Of a DNA stretch of 64,000 nucleotides, positions 1 to 9,161 are shown piece by piece. Each line of letters begins with the position of its first letter. The stretch's first letter is position 1. Position numbers and translations under genes: made by a program. This DNA is from Vibrio algicola (GTDB lineage Bacteria > Pseudomonadota > Gammaproteobacteria > Enterobacterales > Vibrionaceae), in assembly GCF_009601765.2 (NCBI RefSeq), contig NZ_CP045699.1, positions 2,170,001-2,234,000 on the forward strand. The letters are read 5' to 3'. The notes under the pieces were generated by a model. It searched no databases, was not told the DNA's origin, and saw only the letters and a list, made by a program, of their open reading frames with translations.

Positions 1-32
1 CACATTCATGGAGAGTATTTTGCTAGCGGCAT

Positions 33-68
33 AAAAAAACCTCGAACCTGGTTATTTTCGGTTCGAGT
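33..68 (-). terminator. Rho-independent terminator of ribB
   Basis: Read on the minus strand, an 8-bp perfect stem (CTCGAACC with GGTTCGAG, plus-strand positions 41-48 and 60-67) is followed by seven T. It lies about 35 bases past the ribB stop codon. The bases left of it show no gene. Confidence 0.85.
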
Positions 69-100
69 TTTCTAATCTAGCTTCGACTTATTGGTGAGCG

Positions 101-763
101 TTACGCTTGCTTCTTCATTAACGCTTCGCGATATAACGCTATATCATCAATGGTTAAGACTGGCATATTATGCAATTTACCAAAAGCGACAATCTCGGGT
201 GCTCGTGCCATAGTGCCATCTGGATTGGTCACTTCACACAATACGCCCGCAGGATTTAAACCGGCTAATTGCATCAGATCGGTTGTGCCTTCGGTATGAC
301 CGCGACGGCTCAGCACCCCACCTTTACGCGCACGCAATGGGAACACATGACCAGGACGCGCCAGATCATCAGGCTTGGCATCCGCAAAAATAGCAGTTTT
401 AATGGTTGTGACGCGATCAGCTGCTGAAACGCCAGTTGTCACGCCTTGCTTAGCTTCAATCGACACGGTAAAAGCCGTTTGGTTTTGGCTGTTGTTATTA
501 ACTACCATTGGCGGCAATGCCAGTTTCTCGGCTTGCTCATCAGACAAGCATAAACACACAATACCGCTGCCTTCTCGGATCATTAATGCCATTTGTGCAT
601 CGGTCAGATTTTCTGCTGAATAAATGATATCGCCTTCGTTTTCGCGATCTTCATCATCAAGCACTAATACGCCATTACCTTGCTGTAGTGCCACTAATGC
701 CGCTTCAACACGTTCGATTGGGTTACCGTATTCGGCAAGTAGAGAAGGTTGGTTCTGATTCAT
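101..763 (-). CDS. ribB: 3,4-dihydroxy-2-butanone 4-phosphate synthase
   Basis: Converts ribulose 5-phosphate into 3,4-dihydroxy-2-butanone 4-phosphate plus formate, the four-carbon branch of riboflavin synthesis, in the cytosol with Mg2+. The 220-residue protein matches stand-alone RibB in length and in order of motifs: [10 protein letters not shown] at residues 36-45 (metal and substrate binding), then [21 protein letters not shown] and a GHTE motif. There is no fused GTP cyclohydrolase II domain. The frame stays open 26 codons upstream to 841, but the ATG at 763 is preferred: it has an AGGAG about 8 bases upstream and gives the family N-terminus (MNQ...). The gene stands alone, with an FMN riboswitch upstream and a terminator downstream. 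Confidence 0.97.
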   Translation of the reverse strand: MNQNQPSLLAEYGNPIERVEAALVALQQGNGVLVLDDEDRENEGDIIYSAENLTDAQMALMIREGSGIVCLCLSDEQAEKLALPPMVVNNNSQNQTAFTVSIEAKQGVTTGVSAADRVTTIKTAIFADAKPDDLARPGHVFPLRARKGGVLSRRGHTEGTTDLMQLAGLNPAGVLCEVTNPDGTMARAPEIVAFGKLHNMPVLTIDDIALYREALMKKQA

Positions 764-923
764 GGTAAAGCTCCTGTAGGTACCAGAATCAGGGCTATTG
801 CAGAAGGGGTAAGACAGTGCCATGCATTTTAAATCGCGCAAGCAAGGTCAAACTCACTTAGTAAAATACTAAATGTCATACCCGTCATCGTGAAGTATTA
901 ACTTCAACGCAACGCGTATATTT

Positions 924-1068
924 ATCCTCTCCCATCCAGACTATCACTGTCGGCTCTGGGTTCTCACCAGATCTGCTGACCTTGATCATGAGATCAAGCG
1001 CTCGCGGGCTGATAACGTCGTATTGCGCTATATACCGCCGGTGGGGAATTGCGCCCCGCCCTGAGAAT
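924..1068 (-). promoter_or_regulatory. FMN riboswitch (RFN element)
   Basis: On the minus strand the leader shows the conserved RFN blocks in order: CTCAGGGCGGGG near the 5' end, the CCCCACCGGCGGTA block, an internal variable arm around GATCTCATGATC, then GGTGAGAACCCAGAGCC, GACAGTGATAGTCTGGATG and the closing GGGAGAGGAT. Its 3' end lies about 160 bases before the ribB start, so it should turn ribB off when FMN is plentiful. The intervening bases could hold the expression platform; no clear terminator is visible there, so control of translation is possible. Confidence 0.95.
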
Positions 1069-1153
1069 AATTAATAAAATTGTTAACACCTAATGGTGTG
1101 GTTCAATAGTATTACAGCCTCAAAATAAAATCTATCTCATAAATCGCAAACAA

Positions 1154-1184
1154 TAAAAAACCCCAGCCATATGACTGAGGTTTT
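1154..1184 (-). terminator. Terminator of satP
   Basis: On the minus strand a GC-containing hairpin (CCTCAGTC paired with GGCTGGGG, allowing two G-U pairs) is followed by a run of six T. It begins about 25 bases beyond the satP stop and precedes the FMN riboswitch of ribB. Confidence 0.8.
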
Positions 1185-1207
1185 CATCGTGTTGCTTTTA
1201 TTCAGTA

Positions 1208-1822
1208 TTAAGCAGCGGCTTTAATAGACTCTACCGATGCTGATACTTTTTTCTCGCCGATTGGCAATACCGTACGACCAAATTCATTGTTGATCACGGT
1301 GGCCATTGCAAGGTAAATCGCGCTTGAGCCACAGAAGATGCCCACTACGCCAGCAAGGTGACCAATCGCCACACTGCCGGTGAAGTCACCAGCCGCTAGT
1401 AAGAAGAACAATACTGCTAGGCTGCCAAATACGGTTTGTTTGGCTACTGGGTAGCGCGCTAAAGTGGCTACAAACATGAAAGTCGTGAAGATACCCCAAA
1501 TCGCAAGGTAAGAGGCAAGGAATGCTTCCGACGTTGCTTCGCCTAGACCCATGCTTGGCATTAAGATCAAGCCAACTAATGATAACCAGAACATACCGTA
1601 AGAGGTGAATGCAGTGGTACCAAAGGTGTTGCCGTTTTTGTATTCCATGATACCGGCGATAACTTGCGCGATGCCGCCGTAAAAGATGCCCATGGCTAAA
1701 ATAACAGAGCTTAATGGGAATAAACCTACGTTATGTAGATTTAATAAAATAGTGGTCATACCGAAAGCCATTAGGCCTAATGGTGCTGGATTTGCTGGTT
1801 TTGCAGAATTTGGCGTTGACAT
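1208..1822 (-). CDS. satP: Acetate/succinate-proton symporter, GPR1/FUN34/YaaH family
   Basis: Inner-membrane carrier for acetate and succinate driven by protons. The 204-residue protein carries the family signature ANPAPLGL near residue 10, followed by GMTTILLNLHN, MGIFYGGIAQ, the EYKNGNTFG loop and the late CGSSAIYLAMA and FGRTVLPIGE motifs, as in E. coli SatP. Six hydrophobic segments fill the chain. The C-terminus is about 15 residues longer than in E. coli. It is a single gene with its own terminator. Confidence 0.95.
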   Translation of the reverse strand: MSTPNSAKPANPAPLGLMAFGMTTILLNLHNVGLFPLSSVILAMGIFYGGIAQVIAGIMEYKNGNTFGTTAFTSYGMFWLSLVGLILMPSMGLGEATSEAFLASYLAIWGIFTTFMFVATLARYPVAKQTVFGSLAVLFFLLAAGDFTGSVAIGHLAGVVGIFCGSSAIYLAMATVINNEFGRTVLPIGEKKVSASVESIKAAA

Positions 1823-2023
1823 AATATTACCTGGTTAAAATATGATCGGAACAAAGAAAAGCGGCGTATTATTGTCGATGATTTTAGGTTTGTAAATTAT
1901 TTTTACGAGTTAAATCACAAAAAACTATTTTAAATCATGTTATTTAGAATGAATTCGATATAAAAACCGAATTCAATCTAAATTAAAATGATTAATATTC
2001 AATAGATTAACAGCAAAAAATTA

Positions 2024-2710
2024 TCATTGCATTGGTTTGTTATGAGAATGGCTTCGAGAACGTTTCATCCAACGTTTTTTCTCTACTTTCGGATCTTCAA
2101 TCGTAACCGTCTCTGCTTTTAGTAGTGGTTCTATTTTTGCACTGTCTGTTTTGCTGCTGTCTGTTTTAGTGCTATCGGCTGGTGAACTTGCTTGTGGCGG
2201 TGTTGTTAATACAATCACAGGTCGCGTTAAAAATAGATTGTTTGGATAAAGCACCACATTACCGTCGATATTTCGTAACTGGACACTCATAAATGCCATT
2301 TCTGTGATTTCGCCTTCAATATAATTGGCACCATCAATTACTCGCACCCAGCGCCCGACTCGACAATCATTTTGTCCAAATAATATAAGAAAGCTGGTTA
2401 AGTTACTTAGCAAAGACCAACCTGCAAATAACGCTACACCGAGTAGTGCAAACATCGATGAACCGACCACCAGCAAACCACGCAACTCTATTCCCCACGC
2501 CATCAATAACAGCGCAATGATAATTATTGAAGTAATAGTGTTCAGTAATAAGGTGGCTCGATGTTTACGGTGAGGACTGATCCCCGTTTTCATACTGCCT
2601 AAAAAAATTCGAGCAGGAATGCGGCGTAACATCGGATAGAAGATCAATACCACTACGGTAATAATCCATTGATAATATTGTTGCAGTATCGCGATCCATT
2701 CTTGGTTCAT
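2024..2710 (-). CDS. Small MscS-like mechanosensitive channel family protein
   Basis: Probable inner-membrane pore of the MscS superfamily, which opens on membrane tension. The 228 residues contain hydrophobic segments near 12-28, 55-75 and 78-112, the last being the glycine/alanine-rich pore helix (SSMFALLGVALFAGWSLLSNL), followed by a beta domain ending in VVLYPNNLF, the usual MscS motif (residues about 155-163). The large C-terminal alpha/beta domain is missing; instead there is a Ser/Thr/Lys-rich tail (TDSSKTDSAK) and a basic end. The start overlaps the stop of the upstream carrier gene by four bases (ATGA), so the two are probably translated together. Confidence 0.85.
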   Translation of the reverse strand: MNQEWIAILQQYYQWIITVVVLIFYPMLRRIPARIFLGSMKTGISPHRKHRATLLLNTITSIIIIALLLMAWGIELRGLLVVGSSMFALLGVALFAGWSLLSNLTSFLILFGQNDCRVGRWVRVIDGANYIEGEITEMAFMSVQLRNIDGNVVLYPNNLFLTRPVIVLTTPPQASSPADSTKTDSSKTDSAKIEPLLKAETVTIEDPKVEKKRWMKRSRSHSHNKPMQ

Positions 2711-3720
2711 GGTTCTGTCCTTGTTTGTTGCTCAAGCGCTAAGGCGTGCTTTTGGTAACGGCTGGCTAAAATTGCGCAATAAAAAATCTGTAATGGATGA
2801 TAAATCATAATCGGTAGCAAGATCATTCCCAGCCTTGGATCGGCGCCAAAGATCACTTTAGCCATAGGAATACCTGCAGCCAAGGTTTTTTTACTGCCAC
2901 AAAATACCGCCGCGACTTCGTCTGCATGGTTAAAACCGATCTTGTTCGCACTCCAACGCATAAAGTTTACGATAAATAGCAGCACCACCAAACAAATCAC
3001 CACTGACAGCAGTAAATCATCGACCGAAAAACTGTGCCAGATCCCTTCTGCAATTGAATCACTAAAAACGTTAAATACAATTAACAATATGACGTATTTA
3101 TCCTGTTTTCCTACAATATTTTTATGCTTTTCAATAAAGCTAAATAATAGCGGACGCAAAAGTTGCCCTAGCACCATCGGTAATAACAGTAACTTCGAAA
3201 TTGACGTGATCGAATCCATTATATTGATTGCCCCACCAGCAAGCCCCATAAAATACTGGATAAGAAATGGGGTAATAAACACGCCTAAAATGCTCGATAG
3301 TGACGCATTAAAAATGGCGCCCGGCATATTACCTTTGCCAATCGCGGTCATGGCAACAGAAGATGAAATGGTACTCGGCAGTACAAATAAAAAACAAAAA
3401 CCAAACGCTAAAGCCGCAGGCATGATCGATTGCATGCCATGACCAAAGATCACCCATAACAAAGGGTAAACGACAAAGGTGGTACACTGAATAAACAGGT
3501 GCAGCTGCCAATTATTGACGCCATCTTTTAATGCTTGCGGCGATAAACCAATGCCGTGCAAAAAGAACACAATTGCAATGCCTATCCCTGTCACTTGGTC
3601 TAAATGCAACAATCCGCCAGAACGACCGACATTAGGGATAACAGTCGCCAGCGCCATTGCCACCACCATTGCGACTAAAAACCATTCTTTCTTAATTGCC
3701 TTTATCATGTTTATCGCCAT
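2707..3720 (-). CDS. Bile acid:sodium symporter family protein (SBF-like, YfeH type)
   Basis: Polytopic membrane carrier of about 10 hydrophobic segments over 337 residues. The run VFFLHGIGLSPQALKDG near residues 50-66, the LPSTISSSVAMT segment near 114-125 and CGSKKTLAAGIPMA near 275-288 are the landmarks of the YfeH/SBF-like branch of the BASS family. The substrate is unknown in this branch. The first gene of a two-gene unit, it overlaps the MscS-like gene by four bases. The start shown is supported by a downstream Lys-rich N-terminus ahead of the first membrane helix. Confidence 0.88.
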   Translation of the reverse strand: MAINMIKAIKKEWFLVAMVVAMALATVIPNVGRSGGLLHLDQVTGIGIAIVFFLHGIGLSPQALKDGVNNWQLHLFIQCTTFVVYPLLWVIFGHGMQSIMPAALAFGFCFLFVLPSTISSSVAMTAIGKGNMPGAIFNASLSSILGVFITPFLIQYFMGLAGGAINIMDSITSISKLLLLPMVLGQLLRPLLFSFIEKHKNIVGKQDKYVILLIVFNVFSDSIAEGIWHSFSVDDLLLSVVICLVVLLFIVNFMRWSANKIGFNHADEVAAVFCGSKKTLAAGIPMAKVIFGADPRLGMILLPIMIYHPLQIFYCAILASRYQKHALALEQQTRTEP

Positions 3721-3920
3721 TTATTATCACAATCCTTTTATTATTACACCATGCTCGTAATAATAAAAATACTTACATTTCAATTGCTAGATCTATAACA
3801 GTAACGATATTAACTCATTACATTAACCTTAAATTGACATATACTCATTTCAGTCAGTCCGATAGATAAAATGTTATTTTCTCTAGTCAGATTATCATCA
3901 AAAAACTTTAAGGAGTCCCT

Positions 3921-4403
3921 ATGTTTTTAGACTATTTTGCTCTCGGCCTACTTATTTTTGTAGTGTTGTTCCTTTTCTATGGATTAATTGCACTGCATGA
4001 CATTCCATACGAAATTTCAAAATCTCGTAATCACCCCCACCAAGATGCGATTCATGTTGCGGGTTGGGTCAGTTTATTTACTTTACATGTACTGTGGCCG
4101 TTTCTGTGGATTTGGGCAACATTATGGCGCGAAGATCGCGGTTGGGGTTTTAAACAAATAGAGCAAGAGCAACAAGATGCTCACCATAGAGTCGATGTTC
4201 TTACCGAGCAAGTCACGGGGCTACAACAACAAATCACTCAACTGTCGTTACTCCTTTCTCAGCAACACGCATCCGTTACGCCGCAGGATGCTTCATCACA
4301 AGCACCATTAAATCATGATCCAGCGCAATCCGACTCCTCGAGCTTCCCACTCTCAAATGTAGAGAAGTCCGATCCTAAAAGTACTGATGGAGAGGCTAAA
4401 TAA
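3921..4403 (+). CDS. DUF3302 inner-membrane protein (YiaW-like)
   Basis: The first 75 residues match the DUF3302 family: a membrane helix at 5-27, the strip HDIPYEISKSRNHPHQDAIH, a second helix around 45-68 and an ending WREDRGWGF. After that the protein is longer than E. coli YiaW and has a predicted coiled coil (about 80-115, heptads of Gln, Val and Leu) and a Ser/Pro/Asp-rich tail. Start: AAGGAG lies 8 bases upstream of the ATG. The stop overlaps the start of the HlyD-type gene by one base (TAATG), the same pairing as yiaW-yiaV, so it probably works with that adaptor. The function is not established. Confidence 0.88.
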   Translation: MFLDYFALGLLIFVVLFLFYGLIALHDIPYEISKSRNHPHQDAIHVAGWVSLFTLHVLWPFLWIWATLWREDRGWGFKQIEQEQQDAHHRVDVLTEQVTGLQQQITQLSLLLSQQHASVTPQDASSQAPLNHDPAQSDSSSFPLSNVEKSDPKSTDGEAK

Positions 4404-5533
4404 TGGATTTATTACTGATTCTGACTTACGCCGCTTTTTGTGTGGCGATCTTTAAAATATTTCGTATTCCATTAAATAAATGGACCGTTCCTACGGCAGT
4501 ACTCGGTGGTATTGCGTTGATCGGCACCTTGATTTTATTAATGAATTACAATCATCCTTTCACCCAAGTCGGTGGACAAATTTATGCGACAACCCCTATA
4601 GTGCCGAATGTCAGAGGACGCGTAACTGAAGTTCCGGTTAAGCCGAATACCTTATTACAACAAGGTGACGTATTATTTAAAATTGATGACACCCCGTTTA
4701 AGTCTGTGGTCACGCAACGTAAAGCTATGGTAGCCGCCGCGCAGCAAAATGTTCTTAGGTTAGAGTCGTCTTACAAGCAAGCCCAGTCGATCGCCGCTCA
4801 AGCAGAAGCAGAGCGAGACAAAGCCAAGCGTGAAGCTGCACGTTACCTTAAAGGTTACAAACGTGGTGCCTTTACCGTGCAACAAGTTGATGACCGCCAA
4901 CAAGCCTCTAAAGCAGCTCAGGCCGCTTACAACGCTGCGATCGCCAGTGCCAATGAAGCTAAATTGGCATTTGAATCCCAAGTGGATGGCATCAATACCG
5001 ATGTCGCCGAGGCGCAAGCAAGGCTCGATAAAGCCGAGTTCGATTTAGATCAAACCACGGTTCGCGCGCCCACCACAGGTTATGTTACTCAATTGGCGTT
5101 GCACCCAGGTATGATGGCGGTGCCATTACCACTAAAACCTATGCTGACATTTGTAAACAAACAAGACCGTTATTTTGTCGGTGCATTTCGTCAAAATTCG
5201 TTACAACGCTTAAGTGTGGGTGATGATGCAGAATTGTTGTTCCGCTCGATTCCTGGAAGAGTCTTTAAAGCCAAACTGGTACAAGTGATCCCGGCAATTG
5301 CTGAGGGTCAAATTCAAGCCAGCGGTTCGTTACTTGGCACCAGCACGCTAAACACCCAAGGTCGTACTATGGTGCTGTTTAAGGTTACCGATGATCTCTC
5401 AAGTTATAACTTACCACTTGGGGTTAACGCCGAGATCGCGGTATATACTGAGCATTTCCATCATGTAGCGGTGATGCGTAAAGTGTTGATCCGCATGAAG
5501 AGTTGGCAGAACTATATTTACCTCGATCACTAA
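4403..5533 (+). CDS. HlyD/EmrA-type membrane fusion protein (YiaV-like)
   Basis: Periplasmic adaptor anchored by N-terminal helices (residues about 3-18 and 30-48). It then has a first half-lipoyl strand (VRGRVTEVPVKPNTLLQQGDVLFKID), a long alpha-helical hairpin rich in Ala and Gln (about 95-215), the second half-lipoyl strand (TTVRAPTTGYVTQL) and a beta-barrel domain. Length 376, close to E. coli YiaV. No ABC or MFS partner is next to it; the only companion is the DUF3302 gene. Exported substrate unknown. Confidence 0.9.
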   Translation: MDLLLILTYAAFCVAIFKIFRIPLNKWTVPTAVLGGIALIGTLILLMNYNHPFTQVGGQIYATTPIVPNVRGRVTEVPVKPNTLLQQGDVLFKIDDTPFKSVVTQRKAMVAAAQQNVLRLESSYKQAQSIAAQAEAERDKAKREAARYLKGYKRGAFTVQQVDDRQQASKAAQAAYNAAIASANEAKLAFESQVDGINTDVAEAQARLDKAEFDLDQTTVRAPTTGYVTQLALHPGMMAVPLPLKPMLTFVNKQDRYFVGAFRQNSLQRLSVGDDAELLFRSIPGRVFKAKLVQVIPAIAEGQIQASGSLLGTSTLNTQGRTMVLFKVTDDLSSYNLPLGVNAEIAVYTEHFHHVAVMRKVLIRMKSWQNYIYLDH

Positions 5534-5619
5534 TGCTAACTGATGTCGATGGCATAAATTTAATGGCCTATCAACTTTAATAGCCTATCAACATTGAGTA
5601 CCGAGCAAAGCGTTAACCT

Positions 5620-5661
5620 AAAAAAACACCCCATTAGTTTTGCACTAATGGGGTGTTTTTA
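5620..5661. terminator. Bidirectional terminator
   Basis: A 12-bp perfect stem (ACACCCCATTAG at 5626-5637 and its complement at 5645-5656) is bordered by A-rich sequence on the left and T-rich sequence on the right. It can therefore end both the plus-strand HlyD-type operon and the minus-strand flavin oxidoreductase operon. Confidence 0.9.
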
Positions 5662-5678
5662 TATCTGCTACGCTCTAA

Positions 5679-6922
5679 TTATGAACACAACTCCGCGAGT
5701 GTGGTCAGTCTAGCTTGCGGTTTTTCAACAAATGGATTGCTGGTATCCCAAGCATAACCGGCCAGAATGGCACTGATTTTTTGCTTCACTGCTTGATTTG
5801 GGTGCTCGGTGAAAATCACGCTTTGCAGGCGGCCGTCATACCAACCTTCAACATAAGCGCGGAAAGTATCGACTCCGATCATTAATGGCTCCGAGCAGGC
5901 TTTATCCCAATCGACGGTTTCACCGTTTATTAGTTGTGGCAATAATGCGTCCACGGCTAACTCTGCCGATTTCATCGCAATCGTAACACCGGATGAAAAT
6001 ACCGGATCTAAAAACTCACCCGCATTACCTAATAACGCATATTTAGAGGTAGCTAAATGCTTCACATCTACCGAGTAACCGTCAATCACGCCACCAGAGT
6101 TAGGCAGCGTCGCATTAACAAATAACTGGCGTAAATGAGGTTCTTCGCTAATTAATTGCTCTAATGCGGCAATCGAATCTTGCGGATAAGCCTCAAAAAA
6201 TTCAGGGGCTGCCACCACACAAAATGAGCAGACACCGTTTGAAAATGGGATCAACCAATACCAAGTATCGCTATTATCTGGATGGACATAGATGGTGATT
6301 TTATTGCGATCATAGCTTATCGCTTGTGCGGTGCTGTCGTCGATATTATCCACCACATGCGTAAATACCGCTTTGCGTGCAGGAAAATCCGATGGCAATT
6401 CTAAATCCAATAAGCGCGGTAGCACTCGACCATAGCCACTGGCATCAAAGATAAATTCCGCTTCAATTTGATAGCCTTCACCACTTTCATCGGTTACAGA
6501 TAACAACAGTTTATCTGCCTCAATATCAACGGCGGTCACCGTATTTTGAAAACGGATCTCGACTCCTTGCTTTATTGCTTCATCAGCTAATAACTGATCA
6601 AACGGTCCACGCTGAACTTGGAAAGTCGTACCTTCGCCAAGGCTATGTTTATCGGTGAAGTCAAAATAGGTAAACGCATCGTTGCGACGAAATGCCGCGC
6701 CATTTTTAAATTGGAATCCAGCATCATTAACCGCATCAAGCATATTGGCTTTTTTGAGGGTTTCCATACAAGCAGGGAGCAAGCTTTCTCCAATCGAAAA
6801 ACGTGGAAAAACGCTTCGTTCCAAACGATACAGTCGACACCACGCTGCTTTAACAGTGCAGCGGCAACTGAACCGGATGGGCCTGCGCCAATAATAGCGA
6901 CTTGAGTGCATTGCTTAATCAT
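5679..6922 (-). pseudogene. FAD-dependent oxidoreductase of the aryl polyene cluster, frameshifted
   Basis: A flavoprotein monooxygenase of the tryptophan-halogenase-like/geranylgeranyl-reductase-like group, as often found in aryl polyene loci. The N-terminus (ATG at 6922) encodes the dinucleotide-binding motif VAIIGAGPSGSVAAALLKQRG. After 33 residues the frame must shift: the next expected motif, LERSVFPRFSIGESLLP, is in another frame and runs on to the stop at 5679 (DASGYGRVLPRL, LLGNAGEFLDPVFSSGV). Restoring one base in the three-base A run at 6823-6825 (plus strand) rejoins the two parts into a normal protein of about 414 residues. No other lesion is seen. Either a recent mutation or a sequencing error. 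It is followed on the minus strand by the shared terminator at 5620-5661. Confidence 0.85.
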
Positions 6923-7094
6923 CTTCTGTTCCTGCTGTCATTCTTGTTCCATTGTTATGTGGCAAGCTGCCGAAGAAAAATACTTCCATGCACTTTACAT
7001 TTTTATCGAAGAATTATGTTAATCGCGCCTTGATAAATCGAAGCGAAATACCGGTCAAAGTAATTCGATGCCCCGCTAGTGACACCTCTAGGTA

Positions 7095-8162
7095 TTAGCT
7101 CGCCACTAGCTCTAATAAGGTATGGCCTAAACCAATATCATCGGTACGCTCGCTAACATTGAAACCAGCTTCCGCGACGATTTCTAAAAAATCTTCGCTA
7201 CGGTAAAAACGACTATTACCATTAGCCAGACAAGTAAAATAAAGCGAGGTGGCATTTAAGCTATAAGATGCGGCTTCGTAACGCTGGGCATCCCAAAATA
7301 ATTCCAGAATATACACTTTGGCTTCTGGCTTCATGGCGGCGCGCACTCGGCGTAAAATGCTTAAAATTTCCATTGGCGAGAAACAATCAAGAAATTGGCT
7401 CATCCACCACACATCAGCACCTTGTGGCAGATCTTGGCTTTTATCTAACATGTTGGCAGGATAAAACGTCACTCGATCTGAAAAACCATGTTGCGCCACA
7501 TTTTCTTTCGCCAGCGCGATCTGTTGCGGCAGATCAATCAAGGTCAGCGCCACATCTTGCGAGTGTTTACAGCACTGTAATGTCCACTTACCAGTATTGC
7601 CACCGATATCAAAAATTTGCTTTGGCTGACTCGAAAATATTTTCTTTAGCAGCACTGGAAATGAGTTATCAGAATAAAAATGATCAAAGGTAAACCAGCT
7701 CTGTTTGGCTTTTTCTGGCAAGCTTGAAAGCCCTTCGTAGATGGTGGTCCAGTCACCCAGCTCTTTCAGCCCAGCAGGTGTGCCTTCTTTAATCGCTTCA
7801 GTGAGGTGCATCATGCCGGCATAACAAACATCGGCGGTAAAATCCATATTGGCGCGGGTCATTCCGTCATGCAATAAGGAGTAACCGAGCTTAGCAATAA
7901 CATAATTCGGTGCTTGCCAAGTGACAATGCGCGCACTTAATGCCATATCGAGTAATACTTTTACGCCATACTCTGAAACTTGGGTTTGTTGGGCAATTTG
8001 AGCTGCTGCTAGGCCATCATCTTTAGCTTGATCAAGCGCGGTTAAAATACCTAAATCACGCAAGGTGCGGGCGGTATGAAAAACAATCGGAGCAAAGGCG
8101 AGTTTTTGCGCTTCGGTCTTCGCCTCTAAAGCGGTATAAGGATCAGTTTGGTAAGTATTCAA
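7095..8162 (-). CDS. SAM-dependent methyltransferase of the aryl polyene cluster
   Basis: 355 residues: an N-terminal winged-helix dimerization region (about 20-100, LTALDQAKDDGLAAAQIAQQ) and a C-terminal Rossmann domain with the SAM-binding motif IFDIGGNTGKW (near residue 190), LIDLP and GADVWWMSQFLDCF. This is the architecture of small-molecule O-/C-methyltransferases. In aryl polyene clusters such enzymes methylate the phenyl head group, which is the likely job here. The start codon is TTG (8160-8162), with CAGGAC upstream; the next Met is far inside the dimerization domain. It is the first gene of the minus-strand arm and diverges from the main operon across 138 bases. Confidence 0.88.
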   Translation of the reverse strand: MNTYQTDPYTALEAKTEAQKLAFAPIVFHTARTLRDLGILTALDQAKDDGLAAAQIAQQTQVSEYGVKVLLDMALSARIVTWQAPNYVIAKLGYSLLHDGMTRANMDFTADVCYAGMMHLTEAIKEGTPAGLKELGDWTTIYEGLSSLPEKAKQSWFTFDHFYSDNSFPVLLKKIFSSQPKQIFDIGGNTGKWTLQCCKHSQDVALTLIDLPQQIALAKENVAQHGFSDRVTFYPANMLDKSQDLPQGADVWWMSQFLDCFSPMEILSILRRVRAAMKPEAKVYILELFWDAQRYEAASYSLNATSLYFTCLANGNSRFYRSEDFLEIVAEAGFNVSERTDDIGLGHTLLELVAS

Positions 8163-8300
8163 AGGTTCGTCCTGAAAAATGAAAGAAAATGACGTATGTG
8201 ACTCAATACTAGCGAATAATTTCTATCACAAGATAGCGTTTTCATCATAAAAAGTGTTATTTTACGCTTCATACGACGAAATAATGGATTACAGCCGTTT
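8163..8300. promoter_or_regulatory. Divergent promoter region of the aryl polyene cluster
   Basis: 138 AT-rich bases separate the methyltransferase start (minus) from the chain-length-factor start (plus). Both arms must be transcribed from here unless internal promoters exist. No convincing -35/-10 pair or operator can be named by eye. Confidence 0.5.
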
Positions 8301-9110
8301 ATGAGTACTATTGCGTTCAATATTCAGCATTGGCAAGCGTTATCTTGTGGGCTCGATTCATCTCAGTCTTGGCAAGCCTGGGCGCAGTTAAAAATGACGG
8401 TTAAAAAACCATCTCAAACCAGCCAAGCTTGGCCACAAGACACTCCAACGCCAAAATCGGATCTCATTCCGGCTATGATGCGTCGTCGTATGAGTCCGTT
8501 AAGCAAGCTGGCTTTGCAGGTCGCGATCTCATTAAAACAGCGTTTAGATACGCAACAACAAGCAATCGATTACTTAATATTTTCTTGTCGTCATGGCGAA
8601 TTGGCTCGTACCACCACCTTATTACAACAAGTACTCAGTGGTGAAGATGCCTCTCCGACTGCGTTTTCTCAATCGGTGCATAATACCAGTGCAGGTCTGT
8701 TTACTATTGCGACTCACAGCCCAATTCCCGCCACCTCTTTAGCAGCGGGTGAAAGTACCTTGCATCATGCTTTAATTGAGGCCAGCAGTTATTTAAGCCA
8801 GCACCCAACTCATCGGGTGTTGGTGATCGATTTTGATGAGTCACTGTCACAGCCTTATCAACATTTTGAATCACAACCTCACCCCGGTTACGCTTTCGGC
8901 TTAGTGTTAACCCACGGCAATCAAGTTGAACTGAGTTGGCGCAAAAATTCGACTCCAAACCGCACCAAATCTTCAATATCACCGCCAATATTTGAGACTC
9001 AAAGCTTACAAATACTGGCGAATCTTGCGCTGCCACAATCACAATGGCAGATTGATGACAGTCGCATTTGTTGGCAATGGCACTGCGATTCAACACAGAT
9101 TAGCGATTAA
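8301..9110 (+). CDS. apeC: Beta-ketoacyl synthase-like chain length factor
   Basis: Partner subunit of the polyene ketosynthase. The 269-residue protein corresponds to the N-terminal half of a ketosynthase only. At the nucleophile elbow the sequence is HNTSAGLFTIAT, so the active-site cysteine is absent, as in the chain length factors of aryl polyene systems. It has the ASSYL and VLVIDFDE core strands but no C-terminal HGT or GHxxG motif. First gene of the plus-strand operon. By analogy it forms a heterodimer with the ketosynthase at 20842-22053. Confidence 0.88.
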   Translation: MSTIAFNIQHWQALSCGLDSSQSWQAWAQLKMTVKKPSQTSQAWPQDTPTPKSDLIPAMMRRRMSPLSKLALQVAISLKQRLDTQQQAIDYLIFSCRHGELARTTTLLQQVLSGEDASPTAFSQSVHNTSAGLFTIATHSPIPATSLAAGESTLHHALIEASSYLSQHPTHRVLVIDFDESLSQPYQHFESQPHPGYAFGLVLTHGNQVELSWRKNSTPNRTKSSISPPIFETQSLQILANLALPQSQWQIDDSRICWQWHCDSTQISD

Positions 9111-9161
9111 CTGAACTCTAACCATTACGATCTTTTATCTCTAAGGACGCGACCAAACAAG

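Noticed and set aside
3834..3845. TTGACATATACT as promoter of the DUF3302 gene
   Set aside because: The two boxes are adjacent; no -10 box stands 16-18 bases from the TTGACA.
4760..5048. Overlapping frames inside the HlyD-type gene
   Set aside because: Shadows of a well supported gene on other frames.
6587..6922. A separate 111-codon gene at the start of the flavin oxidoreductase
   Set aside because: Only its first 33 codons are protein-like (FAD motif); the rest is the wrong frame after a one-base loss, so it is part of the frameshifted gene.
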